The translations under genes were made by a program, and so were the position numbers. From the NCBI GenBank assembly GCA_958510825.1, contig OY294050.1:4131340-4195339 (forward strand): a DNA stretch of 64,000 nt. The letters are read 5' to 3'. Shown here one piece after another: positions 31,264 to 41,815 of this stretch; positions within the stretch are counted from its first letter, which is position 1; the number at the start of each line of letters is the position of its first letter. A model generated the notes under the pieces. That model was given only the letters and a program-made list of their open reading frames with translations. It did not search any database and was not told where the DNA came from. Origin of the DNA: Brachypterus glaber. Its lineage: Eukaryota > Arthropoda > Insecta > Coleoptera > Kateretidae.

Positions 31264-31945
31264 CTGAACCCAAAAACGCATGTTTTTAATTAAAATTAGA
31301 CACATATTATGAATATATTTTTTTAAAAAATAGGATTTTTTTTAAAACTAAATTTTTAAAAAAAAAACAAATTTTTGAAAAAAAAATTTTTTGAAAATTT
31401 TTTAATTTACAAAAAAGACTATTTTTTTTTATTTTCTTCTTCTGAAAAACGAAAAAAAATGTTTTTTTTTTTTAATTATAGATTCACCTTTTTTAAAAAA
31501 AGTTTTACCCCCATAACTTTTTTGTTTTTGGGGGAATAACTATTAAAATTGGTAGAATTGATCCTTACAATAAAAGTGAATTTTCCTAAACAAAAGTTTA
31601 CCCCCCCAAAACTTTTTTGTTTTTGGGGGGATTACTTTTAAAAACAATAGGGATCTTTCCCTCGTACAACTTGATTTTTCCTGAAAATTTTAAGTCGATC
31701 GCATAACTTAGCTCTTAAATTATCGTGTTCACAAAAATCGTGACATCGGACAGACGAAAAGACAGACATTAAAAAAAGTTGTTTATTTTATTATTTATTT
31801 ATATCCAAGTTTTTTTGTCCAGAACGAATTTTTAAAAATTCGAAACTACCGTGTAAGTAGATGCCCTCGATATTCTGACAGTTCTGACACTTGAGTGGCG
31901 TCAGAACTGTCAGAATGTCAAGGTTCTCTAATAATAAGTACTCAC
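31264..31945 (-). other. Prosap: Prosap intron with family X repeat
   Basis: AT-rich homopolymers lie at 31320-31480 and a family X repeat copy at about 31490-31862. A short dyad 'gttctgacacttgagtggcg' / 'tcagaactgtcagaatgtca' (31878-31920) lies next to the following exon. No gene is seen. Confidence 0.6.
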
Positions 31946-32314
31946 CTAAACCTGCAACCATAGATTTGGCCCTAGCCCTCCCCACACTCAGTGTAGTCTT
32001 TGGATCTCTCCTGGGGGGCAAGGGGGCTTGTGCAGACCGCCCCAAGCTATTGTTCGGGTTGCTCATTTTTCGCGGCAACGTCGCATATTGTCTACTCAAA
32101 GGTACATCCACATTCCCTGTTGCCAAATTTATCGATTTACTCATGGGGATGGTGGGATTTGATGGGCCCATGGACAACACAGTCATTTGCACCAGGTCGC
32201 CTGATTTTCGGATTATGTCCACCACGCGTTCGTGTGAAGCTGACGAGACATCTTCGTTGTTGATCTCCAGGAGAAAGTCTCCTTTTTTTAAGCCGGCCAT
32301 GTCTGCCACACCAC
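31946..32314 (-). CDS. Prosap: Prosap exon: second half of PDZ and linker
   Basis: Acceptor TTTATTTCAG, entry phase 1, exit phase 1 at TTAG|GTGAGT. It starts inside the PDZ domain with 'GGVADMAGLKKGDFLLEINN'. The helix B 'SHERVVDIIRKSGD' follows, with the His typical of class I PDZ domains, and then 'VQMTVLSM'. After the domain come 'SRQYATLPRKM', 'APLPPRRDPKTTLSVGRAR' and 'KSMVAGL'. These match the post-PDZ basic region of vertebrate Shank ('PPPKRAPSTTLTLRSKSM'-like). Confidence 0.95.
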
Positions 32315-32349
32315 CTGAAATAAATAAATTCAAAATTAAAAAGATTTGT

Positions 32350-33110
32350 TTTTATTATTAAATTCCCAAATTTTGGGAATTTTAGTTAAAAGTTTAGGAT
32401 TTTTAGTTAAAACACGGGTATTTTAGTTAAAAATTCGGGATTTTTATTTAAGTATTTGGAAGGTTTAGTTAAAATTTCGGGAAGTTTATATATTAGTTAA
32501 ATATTCTGGAATTTTAGTTAATTATTCTCAAATTTTAGTTAATTATTCTGGAATTTTAGTTAAATATTCGTGAATTTTAGTTAAATATTCGTGAATTTTA
32601 GTTAAATATTCGTGAATTTTAGTTAAATATTCGTGAATTTTAGTTAAATATTCGTGAATTTTAGTTAAATATTCGTGAATTTTAGTTAAAAATTTGGGTA
32701 TTTTAGTTAAATATTCGTGAATTTTAGTTAAAAATTTGGGAATTTTAGTTAAAAATTCGGGAATTTTAGTTAAAAATTAGGGAATTTTATTTAAGAATTT
32801 GGGAATTTTATTTAAGAATTTGGAATGTTCAGTTAAAATTTTGGGAATTTTAGTTAAATATTCTGAAACTTAATCAAAACTTCGGGAATTACAGGTAAAA
32901 GTTCGGTAATTTTAGTTAAATATACTGAAATTTTAGTTAAAACTTCGCGAATTTTAGGTAAAAGTTCGGTAATTTTACTTAAAAGTTCGTGAATTATAGT
33001 TTAAAGATCGGGAATTTTATGAAAAGTTCGATAATTTTAGTTAAAAGTTCGATAATTTTAGTTAAAAGTTCGCAAATTATAGTCCAAACTTCGGAAATTT
33101 TGGGACAAGA
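32350..33110. repeat. 21-bp minisatellite in a Prosap intron
   Basis: About 35 degenerate copies of a 21-bp unit containing 'gaattttagttaaatattcg'. Copies are purest at 32560-32700 and more diverged toward both ends. It fills most of the intron 32315-33177. Confidence 0.9.
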
Positions 33111-33177
33111 ATAAAATTAGTTAAAAGAAATGAGAATTTGATTGAAAGGGGGTAGTTTTTTGTGAATATTTACAAAC

Positions 33178-33338
33178 CTGGGTCCACATCGTCCAAATAT
33201 TGCAAAGCAGGACATTTTTCAGAAGGGGTTAACTCCATTAAAGGTGACGTAGCTTTGGCACCTCTGAGTATGAACCCGAACCCTTTTCTTCCCCGATGAA
33301 GGACCACTGTGCGGGGTTCTCCGGTCAGGTTACCATAT
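33178..33338 (-). CDS. Prosap: Prosap exon: first half of PDZ
   Basis: Acceptor TTTTTTAATAG, entry phase 2, exit phase 1 at CCAG|GTTTGT. It encodes 'RTVVLHRGRKGFGFILRGAK', with the GFGF carboxylate-binding loop, and then 'CPALQYLDDVDPG'. Both match Shank PDZ domains closely (SEGFGFVLRGAK, FPALQYLESVDEG in vertebrates). The known ligand of the family is the C-terminus of SAPAP/GKAP. Confidence 0.96.
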
Positions 33339-33400
33339 CTATTAAAAAATTAACACAATTATAATAGTTTGAAATAAAAAATATTTTTACGAAATCTTAC

Positions 33401-33638
33401 TTTTTGGTGGCACGGGGCTGCGTCGAAAAATGTTTGGACATGCTCTCCCGCCTTCCCACCACCCGGGCAGTGGTGTTCGTCATGGGCATTCGAGCATCCC
33501 GAGCAACAATCATCGGCGTTTGAATGTTTTGATGACGTAGCTTCACTTCTTGCACGCAATGAACGGGGAATAACCCGCTATTGTTGCCCCCACTTCGGAC
33601 GTTACCTTCCAAATATCCATCATCAGTAGCACCAGTGA
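33401..33638 (-). CDS. Prosap: Prosap exon: second half of SH3 and SH3-PDZ linker
   Basis: Acceptor TGTTTTTAG, entry phase 1, exit phase 2 at AAAAA|GTAAGA. It encodes the end of the SH3 fold ('GYLEGNVRSGG', 'SGLFPVHCVQEVKLR') and an Arg-rich linker ('ARVVGRRESMSKHFS'). The two tryptophans expected in SH3 domains (FWEG and GWFP in vertebrate Shank) are replaced by leucine here, so classical polyproline binding is unlikely. A 62-bp intron separates this exon from the PDZ exon. Confidence 0.94.
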
Positions 33639-34461
33639 CTAAAAACATATGTTTATAACTATAGTTTATTAAAATACTAGTTTTATTAAACATGTTTTTG
33701 GCGCACACAAGTTTTTAAAATGAGCCCTTTGCGGCAAGTTTTTTAATAGATTAAAGATCCATGGATGTTTCTTTCTGTTTGAGTGGTTTTTAGAAAAAAA
33801 AATGCAATAATGCATTGGATATTTCTTTTTAGAAAAAAAAAACAATAGTATATTACGCACCTGGTACGCGAACCTAGTATTTAGTGCACGAGAGTGCGTT
33901 TTTTTACGAGGAGCAGCCGAGCAAAAAAGCACTCGATGTGCTCTGAAATGGTTTGCGTCGAGGTGCGTATACTAAACGCAAAAATTATCTTAAAATTAGT
34001 TTGTCAATTTGAGGTTATGTGTTTTACGTTCACTAATTTTCTGACAACAGATCACAGACCTCACAATAAAAAACTAGACTTGCAATCTCCCTCTACAAAA
34101 AAGTGACGCCGGTATGTTGGCCGCCATTCTGTGGAAAATCTAGTGATTTTATTGTTTTAAGGTTGATTTTGACTGTTGGCAATCCTGACTGTCGCGGCAA
34201 TGCGCAGGCGTCTGAGGCGTCTTCTTCTTCTTTCAAAGAAAGTGACAGTTAAAATCAACCTTAAGACTTAATAATAAGCGATATTCGTTTGACCTGTGTC
34301 CAACCCAAAAAAAAAACAAATTTGTGTATGGATATGGGCTATAAGCCCACGCAAAATGCGTGTAATTATGAGCTAATAATGCAAATCAAATAGAAAAATA
34401 TTTTTGTGGCTTGATTCCTTTTCTGTAAACACCTCCTATTTAAAATACTGTCAAACCTTAC
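33639..34461 (-). other. Prosap: Prosap intron with dispersed-repeat fragments
   Basis: Positions 33850-34060 match 47858-48050 ('gcgaacctagt', 'tgcgtcgaggtgcgtatact', 'aattagtttgtcaattt'). Positions 34150-34265 form a dyad around 'aaggttgattttgactgt' / 'acagttaaaatcaacctt'. Positions 34325-34405 are a fragment of repeat R1. No gene is seen. Confidence 0.6.
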
Positions 34462-34641
34462 CTTCTATAATATCACCCTCTCGAATACTAGTATGTCCAT
34501 CCTCATTACTCGAATAAGACTCGATGCACACAACGGTGGTACCTGGGGGCATCACCAGGCTCCCGTTGGTGGTATCCGAGTTGGCGGTTCCCACACCGGA
34601 ACTGTCGCTGATGATGTCGCTAGTATCGCCGCTACTCTTGT
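34462..34641 (-). CDS. Prosap: Prosap exon: first half of SH3
   Basis: Acceptor GTGTTGCAG, entry phase 1, exit phase 1 at GAAG|GTAAGG. It encodes 'KSSGDTSDIISDSSGVG', then 'MPPGTTVVCIESYSSNEDG' and 'SIREGDIIE', the first strands of the SH3 domain. The Met at 34550-34552 has a purine at -3 and could start a short form that begins at SH3. An alternative acceptor further upstream (CTCAG near 34663) is possible but gives a worse frame. Confidence 0.92.
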
Positions 34642-36092
34642 CTGCAACACCCAGTGCAAGCACTGAGATTGGGGTTACTGGTTACGATTGAGGTTGATGG
34701 GGATGGTTGAAAAGTGTTTGGAGGTGTTTCGTGTTTTAAAAGTGAGGGGTTTATACTCTGTTCGGTATGTTCATTTTAATTTAAACAATAATACTTTGAC
34801 TTTAAATTAGTTTTTCTTATGCTCAAAAAACACTATTATGAAAACTTTCAATAACTCCATTTTCATATGGATGACATGTTGTGTTTATTATTTTAAACGC
34901 ATATTTAAAGACCGATGAAGCTGTTGTGTAGGAAGTTATGCAATAATTTATTATAACTAATTATAAACAAATATTATTTAAACTAAAATGAGGTGTTGTT
35001 TTTCTTGTAGAGGAAGTTTAGTAAATGTATAATTTGTACTGTCTCGTGTGTATAACCAAAAAAGATGACGATAAATGAGTTTAAGACAATACTTTTAAAG
35101 TAGGTACTGTCTAAAAAAAATATTCGAATGGAATTTTGAAAAATGAAAAAAAAGATGATATGGCAATGAATAAATCTAGTTTTAAGGCCATTCCAGTAAA
35201 ATTCGCCAGTTATTAGTAGAAACATACATTCACTATGCACAGTTATTAGTTATAGAGTTAGGCATGCAGTGGTAATTATAATTTATTACCCTAAAAGTGA
35301 CAGGTAAAATTTAGCACCACATTGTCTAAACCGGAAGAATTTATTCACTTTTTTGCGTTTAATGCACCATTTTACCTGATTTATCTCTATTATCTTTATT
35401 ATGTGAAAATTATATTCCATTTAATGACTCTGGCATTCTGTTTTACAACAATTACTAATAGTTTTTAAATCTAAATTAAAGTAAATTACATAACAGTTTA
35501 ACTTTATTATAAAAAAAGAATAAAGCGTTAGCGCGAATAAATTGCAAAGAAATGGGCTTGGCTTATATAGAACAAAGTAGGAGGGGATGAGTAACAGAAC
35601 TATTTAAATGACGCGCGCGTGACTTGTTTTTCCCTCCTCTCCTTTCCCCTCCTCTCCTTTCACCTCCCTCCCACCCCATCCTCCTTCTCCCCTCCCGCCT
35701 TTTTTTATCAATTTATGACAAATGCAACTCCAGCATCGGTGAGCTGAGACTCAATCACCCATTATTCTCCATTCAAACTGACTCCTGTTAAGAGGCACTA
35801 AGTCTGTCCCTTAAAAAAGTCCTTTGACAGAAGTAAATCATTATTAATATCTTCAGAGATTAAAAAAATAATAAAGTAAATATGAACCTTATAAAAAAGT
35901 TACCTAGCTAGATTTACTACTCTTCTCCTTGCCGAAACTGCTCGATTTTTAAGAAAAGGCAAGGAAATCTTGCCAGACAAGGGACTTACACTCGTTTCTT
36001 TCGGAGTGTCAACCATGTCATTAAATAAAATACAAATTTTCATCTTAAAATATATAAAAAGGGGGTTAAAAAAATAAAATATAACACTGTAC
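34642..36092 (-). other. Prosap: Prosap intron with candidate internal promoter
   Basis: Apart from AT-rich sequence, this intron has a polypurine tract (- strand) at 35628-35704, a CpG cluster at 35611-35623 and a TATA box at 35562-35569. It is poor in the dispersed repeats that fill the other introns. Confidence 0.5.
35562..35704 (-). promoter_or_regulatory. Prosap: Candidate internal promoter of Prosap
   Basis: Read on the - strand, a 75-bp GA-rich tract (35704-35628) is followed by 'gtcacgcgcgcgtcattt' (35623-35606) and then by a TATA box TATATAAG at 35569-35562. The expected start would be near 35540. The next coding exon downstream is the SH3 exon (34641-34462), which has a usable ATG at 34552. 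GA-rich tracts resemble binding sites of GAGA-type factors. No clear initiator is seen and the 5' splice donor of a first exon is not identified. Confidence 0.4.
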
Positions 36093-36311
36093 CTGTGACG
36101 ATGCTTGCGGCATCGGCTTCGATGCCCTGGGGCGCGGTGCTGCCGTCGCTCAGACTGGAACTGGCAGAGCTGTAAGGGGCGGATGAGCGGTCGGAGGGAC
36201 AAGGACTGGGGGGTAAGGGGGCTATGGAGTTCATGGAGGGAATACGTTGCAGCCATCCCAGAGCGGCTGATCTGCGTTTGGGGTTATATCTCGGTGGAAC
36301 CCGATACGGGA
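36093..36311 (-). CDS. Prosap: Prosap exon: linker between ankyrin repeats and SH3
   Basis: Acceptor ACCATTTCAG, entry phase 1, exit phase 1 at CACAG|GTACAG. It encodes 'PYRVPPRYNPKRRSAALGWL', the basic segment that follows ankyrin repeats in Shanks, and then a Ser/Pro-rich stretch ('APLPPSPCPSDRSSAPYS', 'SSLSDGSTAPQGIEAD'). Confidence 0.92.
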
Positions 36312-36599
36312 CTGAAATGGTTACATAAAAAAATGCACTACACTAAACGCACTGTACACTGATAGAACTATATCGTAATCAATAGCGTAATTTAGTTATA
36401 TAATACCACAATAAATAGTATATGCGCCAACATTGCATAGAATACAACAACAAACAAGTAAACGCGTTACAAACATGTGTAGTTGTTCGATTTACAACAA
36501 CAAATTGTACGCATTTACATGTATGTACACATCAAGACTACATATCATATGTAATTACATGTACATTAATCATCATTTATAAAATACCGGCAATACAGG

Positions 36600-36795
36600 A
36601 ATTCATATTTTTATTAAAAATTTTAATGACATTTACAATAAAATAATTTGACAGGTGACAGTTGAGTGGGTAAAATAAATAATTATCCACTCAATAAAGT
36701 AAAAGCCACGCGGGGGTTATTACTGAGTTTATCTATTTAAAATAAAGCTGGTAATTGTCTTATTATCTATATGTATTGGATAAATTTATTTTATA
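36600..36795 (+). repeat. Dispersed repeat Q, copy 1
   Basis: Has 'gagtgggtaaaataaataat', 'aaaagccacgcgggggttat' and 'aataaagctggtaattgtc'. Other copies are 38438-39125 (interrupted) and 63040-63385 (reverse). Confidence 0.7.
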
Positions 36796-38319
36796 GTACA
36801 CGATACAACATTTATATCAATAATTATTGATATAATTATAATTATATTGTATTTAATATAACGTTATAATGTTTTAAAATAATCGTAAAAATTGTATTCT
36901 ATACCTAAAAGTTGACACAACAACGTTTTGTATTAATATTTTTAGATTTTTCTATCAGTGTACTTTTTAAATAAAAAATATTTATTAAATATTGATTTAT
37001 TTATAGATCTTTTTCCAATTAAACTATTCGTTTGTTTTTTATAAATAAATTTAAAATATTTTTGACCAATTCTTCCCTCATATGTATTTATTTAAAAAAT
37101 ACAGTTAGCTTTTTTATAAATAAAAATATTTTCAACACGTGTATATTTTATTTAATCCAATTTCTTTAAAACGTTTGATCTAGTTAAAGTTTTTTTTTTC
37201 TTGATTTAGGATTAACTTGCATGGCTTTATGTAGTTGACGGTTGACATTTTAATAATATTTCATAAAAATCCTTTAAAATAAACCTAAGGGTTAAATGAA
37301 AGTTTTTAATGGGATTTTATGCAGTTCTATAGTTATTTATCAAAAAAAAAAAAATTGTTTGCACCTAAATTATTTTATATATATTATCTTTAGGGGCCAT
37401 ACTTAAATTACGTAACACACTTAAGGGTGATGAGGGTACCGAATTAGCGCTTGTAATGCTCTTTATTATTGTTAAAGAAATAAAAAGGGTTTGTTTTTTA
37501 AGAAAATTTATTTTAGGGGGGGGGGGGGTTGGTTAAGCGTTACGTATTTGTTAGGAGAGGAAAATACTAGCAATTTTAAAGCGTTATATGGAGGGAGGGT
37601 CAAAATTGCCAAATTTTTCGTTACGTATTTAAAGTATGAGCCCTTACTTTTAATTTAATTAATTTAAATTATCACCAAAATTAAATTTTTATCAAATATT
37701 TAAAATTAATTAAAGTCCGCAATTTAATTTAAAAACCATATAATTATTTTAACATGCAAGTCTATTTTATAATAAAAAAAAACAGAATTTGTCCAAATCA
37801 CTATAAAAAACTAAATTTATTTAAATAGCTCTAATCAAAAAAAAATTATTAAAGCTTTTATTTCAAATAAATCTTTTATTTGTACAAAATTAAAAAAGAG
37901 TTTTCGCTTTATCAAAAATCCTCTCAATTTAAATTTAAATAACGAGCTATTAAAAATACATGTTTTAATTTCAAATATACCTACAATGTAGGTTCTACAT
38001 AATATTTATCATTTTCATAAAGTTCTTTTTAACTTTATTTCCTTTTTTTAATGTATATTTTAATTTTTTTACGCTTTTATTTATGATAAATCTTTGAACT
38101 CACTCTGCTTTATTTTAAAACATGCTGTAGACAATTTTCACAAACAGATCATGCTAATTTCAAAAAACAATCTAAAACTTTTTTTTTGTTTTTATTTAAC
38201 ATTTCTGTTTCAGAAAAAAAAAACATCTGTCATTTGGAACACTAAGGGTTATTTTTTTTAGGAAAAATAGTAAAAAATACATAATAATATTTTATATTAT
38301 TATTATGTATTCTTATGTA

Positions 38320-38353
<34 letters not shown>

Positions 38354-38437
38354 TTATATGTATTTCTCATATTTTATTAAATTATGTCTATTTTTTTCTA
38401 AAATTAAGTATAATTATGTATGATCATACATGAGAAA

Positions 38438-39125
38438 ATTAACCCACCAGGCTGGAAGCAGAGTGGGTTAATTTTAGAGAGGGCAATATTAGTTTACTCA
38501 CGTGTGACATACAAAGTTTTATCCAAGAAATAGCTTAGAAATTCATATTTTCATTAAAAACTTTAAAGAAATTTGGAAAAAAAAAATAATTTGTTAAGGG
38601 ACAATGGAGATTTCTCCCGTTAGATTAGACAGGGACAAAAGTTCTACCCAAAAAGGATACATACATACACTCTCACTTCCACCCAACCAAACAAATTCTG
38701 TTTGTTGTTCTTTGTTGAAAAAATACAATATTTACTTGGCCGGGCGAAAAGTGTAACTATATTATTTTTATTAAAGAAATTACTGGCGCCATCTAAATTT
38801 TAGTAGAATTATCTTATTCTACAGATTCACATTAGCTATGTTCGTTCGTGCCGCTCACTGCTACACTTTCCGGCCAACCAAATAAATACTGTATTTGTTG
38901 TATGAAAAACAAATACAGTATTTATTTGGTTGGCTGGAAAGTGTAGCACAAATGAGATAGAGATAGGGTAGACGTAGTTTGTTTCATAATTCTAGTTGTA
39001 GAGAGCTCCATTGAGTGGGTAAAATAAATAATTTTCCAATATGTAAAGTAAAAACCACGTGTGGGTTATTATTGAGTTTATTTAAAATAAAGCTAGTAAT
39101 CTAGTATGTATCGGATAAAATACTT
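38438..39125 (+). repeat. Dispersed repeat Q, copy 2, interrupted by a nested insertion
   Basis: The two parts, 38438-38580 and 39008-39125, correspond to neighbouring parts of the 63-kb copy. The sequence between them carries a hairpin at 38862-38948 with arms 'ctttccggccaaccaaataa' / 'ttatttggttggctggaaag'. It looks like a younger insertion. Confidence 0.55.
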
Positions 39126-39224
39126 TTTTTATTAAAAAATATTTAAAATCTAATTATTGCCAATCGTCCTGAAGATGTTTTTTTCGTACCGAAACAGAAC
39201 CAAAAACCAAAAAATCGAACTTAC

Positions 39225-39486
39225 CAACATCCTCCCGTTTGTAATTCTGGATGGCATTGGCCAGGTCCATGTTACCGGCGATCACAGCCACCTGGACGGG
39301 AGTCTGATTGGCGTAATTCAGGGCCTCCTTGTTGGCACCCCTGAAGAGCAGCAGGCGCGCGCACGCATCCTGAGCGTTGACCGCGCACACGTGCAACGGT
39401 GTGTTGCCCGAGGCGTTTTTGGAGTTCATGTCCGCTCCGTAGAAGAGCAGGTGCTCCAGATGCTGGATCAAGCCAAGTTTACATAC
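39225..39486 (-). CDS. Prosap: Prosap exon: ankyrin repeats (C-terminal part)
   Basis: Acceptor TTGTTCTAG, entry phase 0, exit phase 1 at GTTG|GTAAGT. It encodes 'HLEHLLFYGADMNSKNASGN', then 'TPLHVCAVNAQDACARLLLF' and 'TPVQVAVIAGNMDLANAI'. These are textbook ankyrin repeats and match vertebrate Shank nearly word for word (QHLEHLLFYGADM, ASGNTALHICALYNQESCARVLLFRG). Confidence 0.97.
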
Positions 39487-40185
39487 CTAGAACAATATGT
39501 AACCGTTTAGTTCAATTTTTTACAAAAAAGAAACAAAAAAATAAACTTTTTGAAAATTGAGGGCTATGGTAAAAAAATATGTGAAATTTTTGTTTAAAAT
39601 GGTGCTCATACTTTAAATTTGATGCTCTGTTAGCGGAGATATTTAAATTTAAAATTATAATTCGACTGATAAAAAATAAAAAAAAATTCAACATTTTGTT
39701 TCTTTATTTTGTTTTTGCAAAAAACGAAAAAATTTTGAATTAAAAAAAAAAAAGTTTAACCCTCCATACTTTCAAAATTGGTAGAATTGGTCCTTATAAT
39801 AAAAGTATTTTTTCCTGAAAAAGTTACGTTAATCGGGATTTTTTTCAGCTTTCTTCGATTTTTTAAAAGTGAAACCCCCATAATTTTTTTGTTTTTGGGG
39901 GGATTACTTTCAAAAATAATAGGGATCTTTCCCTCGTAAAACTTATTTTTTTTCTGAAAATTTCAAGTAGATCGGTTTATTCGTTCTTGAGTTATCGTGT
40001 TCACAACCGACAGATGAACGGACATTTGAAAAAAAAAATAAATGTTCCTTATTTTTTCATGAAACAAATTTATATCCAAGAATTTTTTGTCTAGGACGAT
40101 TTTTGAATATTTTTGAAAATTCGAACCTACCGTATAATACTATTCTAGCGCAGGCGCTGTGAATAGTATAACAATGTTGACTTAC
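39487..40185 (-). other. Prosap: Prosap intron with family X repeat against the donor
   Basis: A family X copy spans about 39720-40172. Its tail 'accgtataatactattctag' ends within about 15-30 bp of the splice donor of the upstream exon (40184-40185). The remainder is AT-rich. Confidence 0.6.
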
Positions 40186-40505
40186 CTGATGAACTTCTTG
40201 CCAGCCCTGCAAGTCCTGCGCCCCGGTTGTAGCATGGTCGTGCAGCAGGGTTTCCGAAAAAACAGCCTCAACATTTTGCGTGACTGTCAAATACAGTGGA
40301 GTTAGGCCCTTATTGTCCCTGTAATTAGGCGAAGCCCCTAATTCCAACAGCGTTTTTAATGCTTCTAAACTTTTGTGTTCGACGGCCCTGTGTAGGGCAG
40401 TCGAACCATCTTTGGTCCTGTAGTCTAATATGGCACCTCCGTTCACCAGAGCAATTAGTACTTTACCGGGTTTTTTGATGCCGGTTGCTAGAGTTAAAGG
40501 GGTTT
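40186..40505 (-). CDS. Prosap: Prosap exon: ankyrin repeats (central part)
   Basis: Acceptor TTTTTTTTCAG, entry phase 1, exit phase 0 at CATCAG|GTAAGT. It encodes 'ETPLTLATGIKKPGKVLIAL', 'GGAILDYRTKDGSTALHRAV', 'LKTLLELGASPNYRDNKGLT', 'PLYLT' and 'LLHDHATTGAQDLQGWQEVH'. This is three to four ankyrin units with the same register as vertebrate Shank (GWQEIHQACRFG across the next junction). Confidence 0.97.
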
Positions 40506-40785
40506 CTGAAAAAAAAAAAAATAGAAATAGATTACATAATTACACGTCCAAAAAAAAAAAAATAAAAAACGTCTATATTTTTTTACATATTTTTCTGCGG
40601 TAAAAACTAATTTGAAAGTTAAAATGCTCTATGACCCCAGTTTTTTTTCTCAGAAAACTATAAAAAAGTATACTAAACGAGCTAGCTCCATATTTTTAAA
40701 GTTTTCAGGAAAACTAAATGGTCCAATAATCTTCGGCCTTAAGATACTGTTGATCAGAAAGCAGAGAACTATTATAGATGTATTC

Positions 40786-40910
40786 TGGTTCGAAAGTAAG
40801 TATAAGCCGGTGGTTCCCTCCACTACTAGCCCACACAAGTCCTGGATGCTTAATTAAATAGAATAGGACGAGGTTCAACAAACATGTAATGTAATGTAAT
40901 GTAATGTAAT
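40786..40910 (+). mobile_element. 5'-truncated copy of the tRNA-derived SINE
   Basis: Matches the 3' half of the element at 26157-26415: 'tataagccggtggttccctc', 'actactagcccacacaa', then 'gaggttcaacaaac'. It lacks the tRNA-like head. The tail here is a run of 'taatg' units, not AAAC. Confidence 0.8.
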
Positions 40911-41412
40911 ATTTTCTATTTTGCGACTCTTATAAGCTCATAATCACACGCATTTTGCGTGTTCTTATATGCCCGTAAGAGGTGTTTACTTTTTTTTCTT
41001 TTAGGTTGGCAACAGACAAAAGCCTATCGCTTGACGTTTTTCGTGCAAGTGTCAATATCGCTTTAAAGTTTAAGTTTTTACAAAATTTTGTGTTTAGGTT
41101 GTTTTTTACCGTGTTAAAATTGTGGCTTGGTTATTCAGTAAAAAAGAGAAGACATGACTATAAAATATATTAAAATATCATTTGTTCATAGAATGTTAAA
41201 CATGACGAAAACTGTAATTTCAGCCCGAAACAAAAATCCCTAAATCAGTCATCAATTGAAATGTTAGTTTTTTTTTTAATTTTAGAGCAAAATAGAAAAA
41301 ATTGTATAAAGCACTCGTTTCATAACAGTTTTGTACGCACTAGTAATTTAGAAAACTCGCCGCAAGCGGCTTGTAGTCGTGCGCTAAAAACGTATGTTAT
41401 GAAACTAGTATG
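40911..41412 (-). repeat. Dispersed repeat R1, reverse copy 1
   Basis: Reverse relative to the copy at 43838-44303: 'ttctattttgcgactcttat' starts it, and 'gcaccactcg'-like to 'cactcgtttcataaca' ends it. It lies 3' of the Prosap exon 41591-41771. Confidence 0.75.
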
Positions 41413-41590
41413 GTAATATACTGTAATAATACATCCACTTTCCCATAAGCAGTCAGCGAGCCTTTTCATTGTTCAGTTCATATGCGTAACAAGTAGTCTG
41501 GTTAGGAGTAACTGACCTTTTTTTGTATTTTTACTTTTCCTATTATAAATAAACTGTAGAGGAAAGCATGCTTTTTGTGTTTTTTCTTAC

Positions 41591-41771
41591 CTCCTGATTC
41601 CTGACAATGAAAATTAGGATCTAATCCTTTTGAACACATTTTAGTAACTTTTTCCACTTGTCCATTTTGAACGTACTCCTGAAATCTTCTCAGATTCGCT
41701 CTAGTGTGCAGGCTTTTCAGTTGCTTTTCATCCAATGATATCATTTTGTACACTCTTCTCTTGTATTTTAA
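41591..41771 (-). CDS. Prosap: Prosap exon: end of SPN, first ankyrin helices
   Basis: Acceptor TTTTTTTAG, entry phase 0, exit phase 1 at TCAGGAG|GTAAGA. It encodes 'LKYKRRVYKMISLDEKQLKS', then 'LHTRANLRRFQEYVQNGQVE' and 'GLDPNFHCQESG'. Vertebrate Shank has the parallel FRYKRRVY, LDEKQLAKLHTKANLKKFMEYV and GLDPNYHDPETG. It is flanked on both sides by R1 repeats in the same orientation. Confidence 0.97.
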
Positions 41772-41815
41772 CTAAAAAAAATATAATAAATAAAAAAACA
41801 TGATTATGTTACTTT

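Larger units (their letters stand above)
36312..39224 (-). other. Prosap: Prosap intron with nested repeats
   Basis: Contains repeat Q (36600-36795), a foldback at 37391-37650 with arms 'catacttaaattacgtaac' / 'gttacgtatttaaagtatg', an (ATT)n run at 38320-38353, and a second Q copy split by an insertion (38438-38580 and 39008-39125). A 38-bp-arm hairpin lies at 38862-38948. No gene is seen. Confidence 0.6.
40506..41590 (-). other. Prosap: Prosap intron with SINE fragment and R1 repeat
   Basis: Holds a truncated SINE (40786-40910) directly followed by a reverse copy of repeat R1 (40911-41412). No gene is seen. Confidence 0.7.

Noticed and set aside
28235..33110. Regular arrays that could suggest CRISPR
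   Set aside because: Units follow each other without unique spacers, lie in introns of an animal gene, and there are no cas genes.
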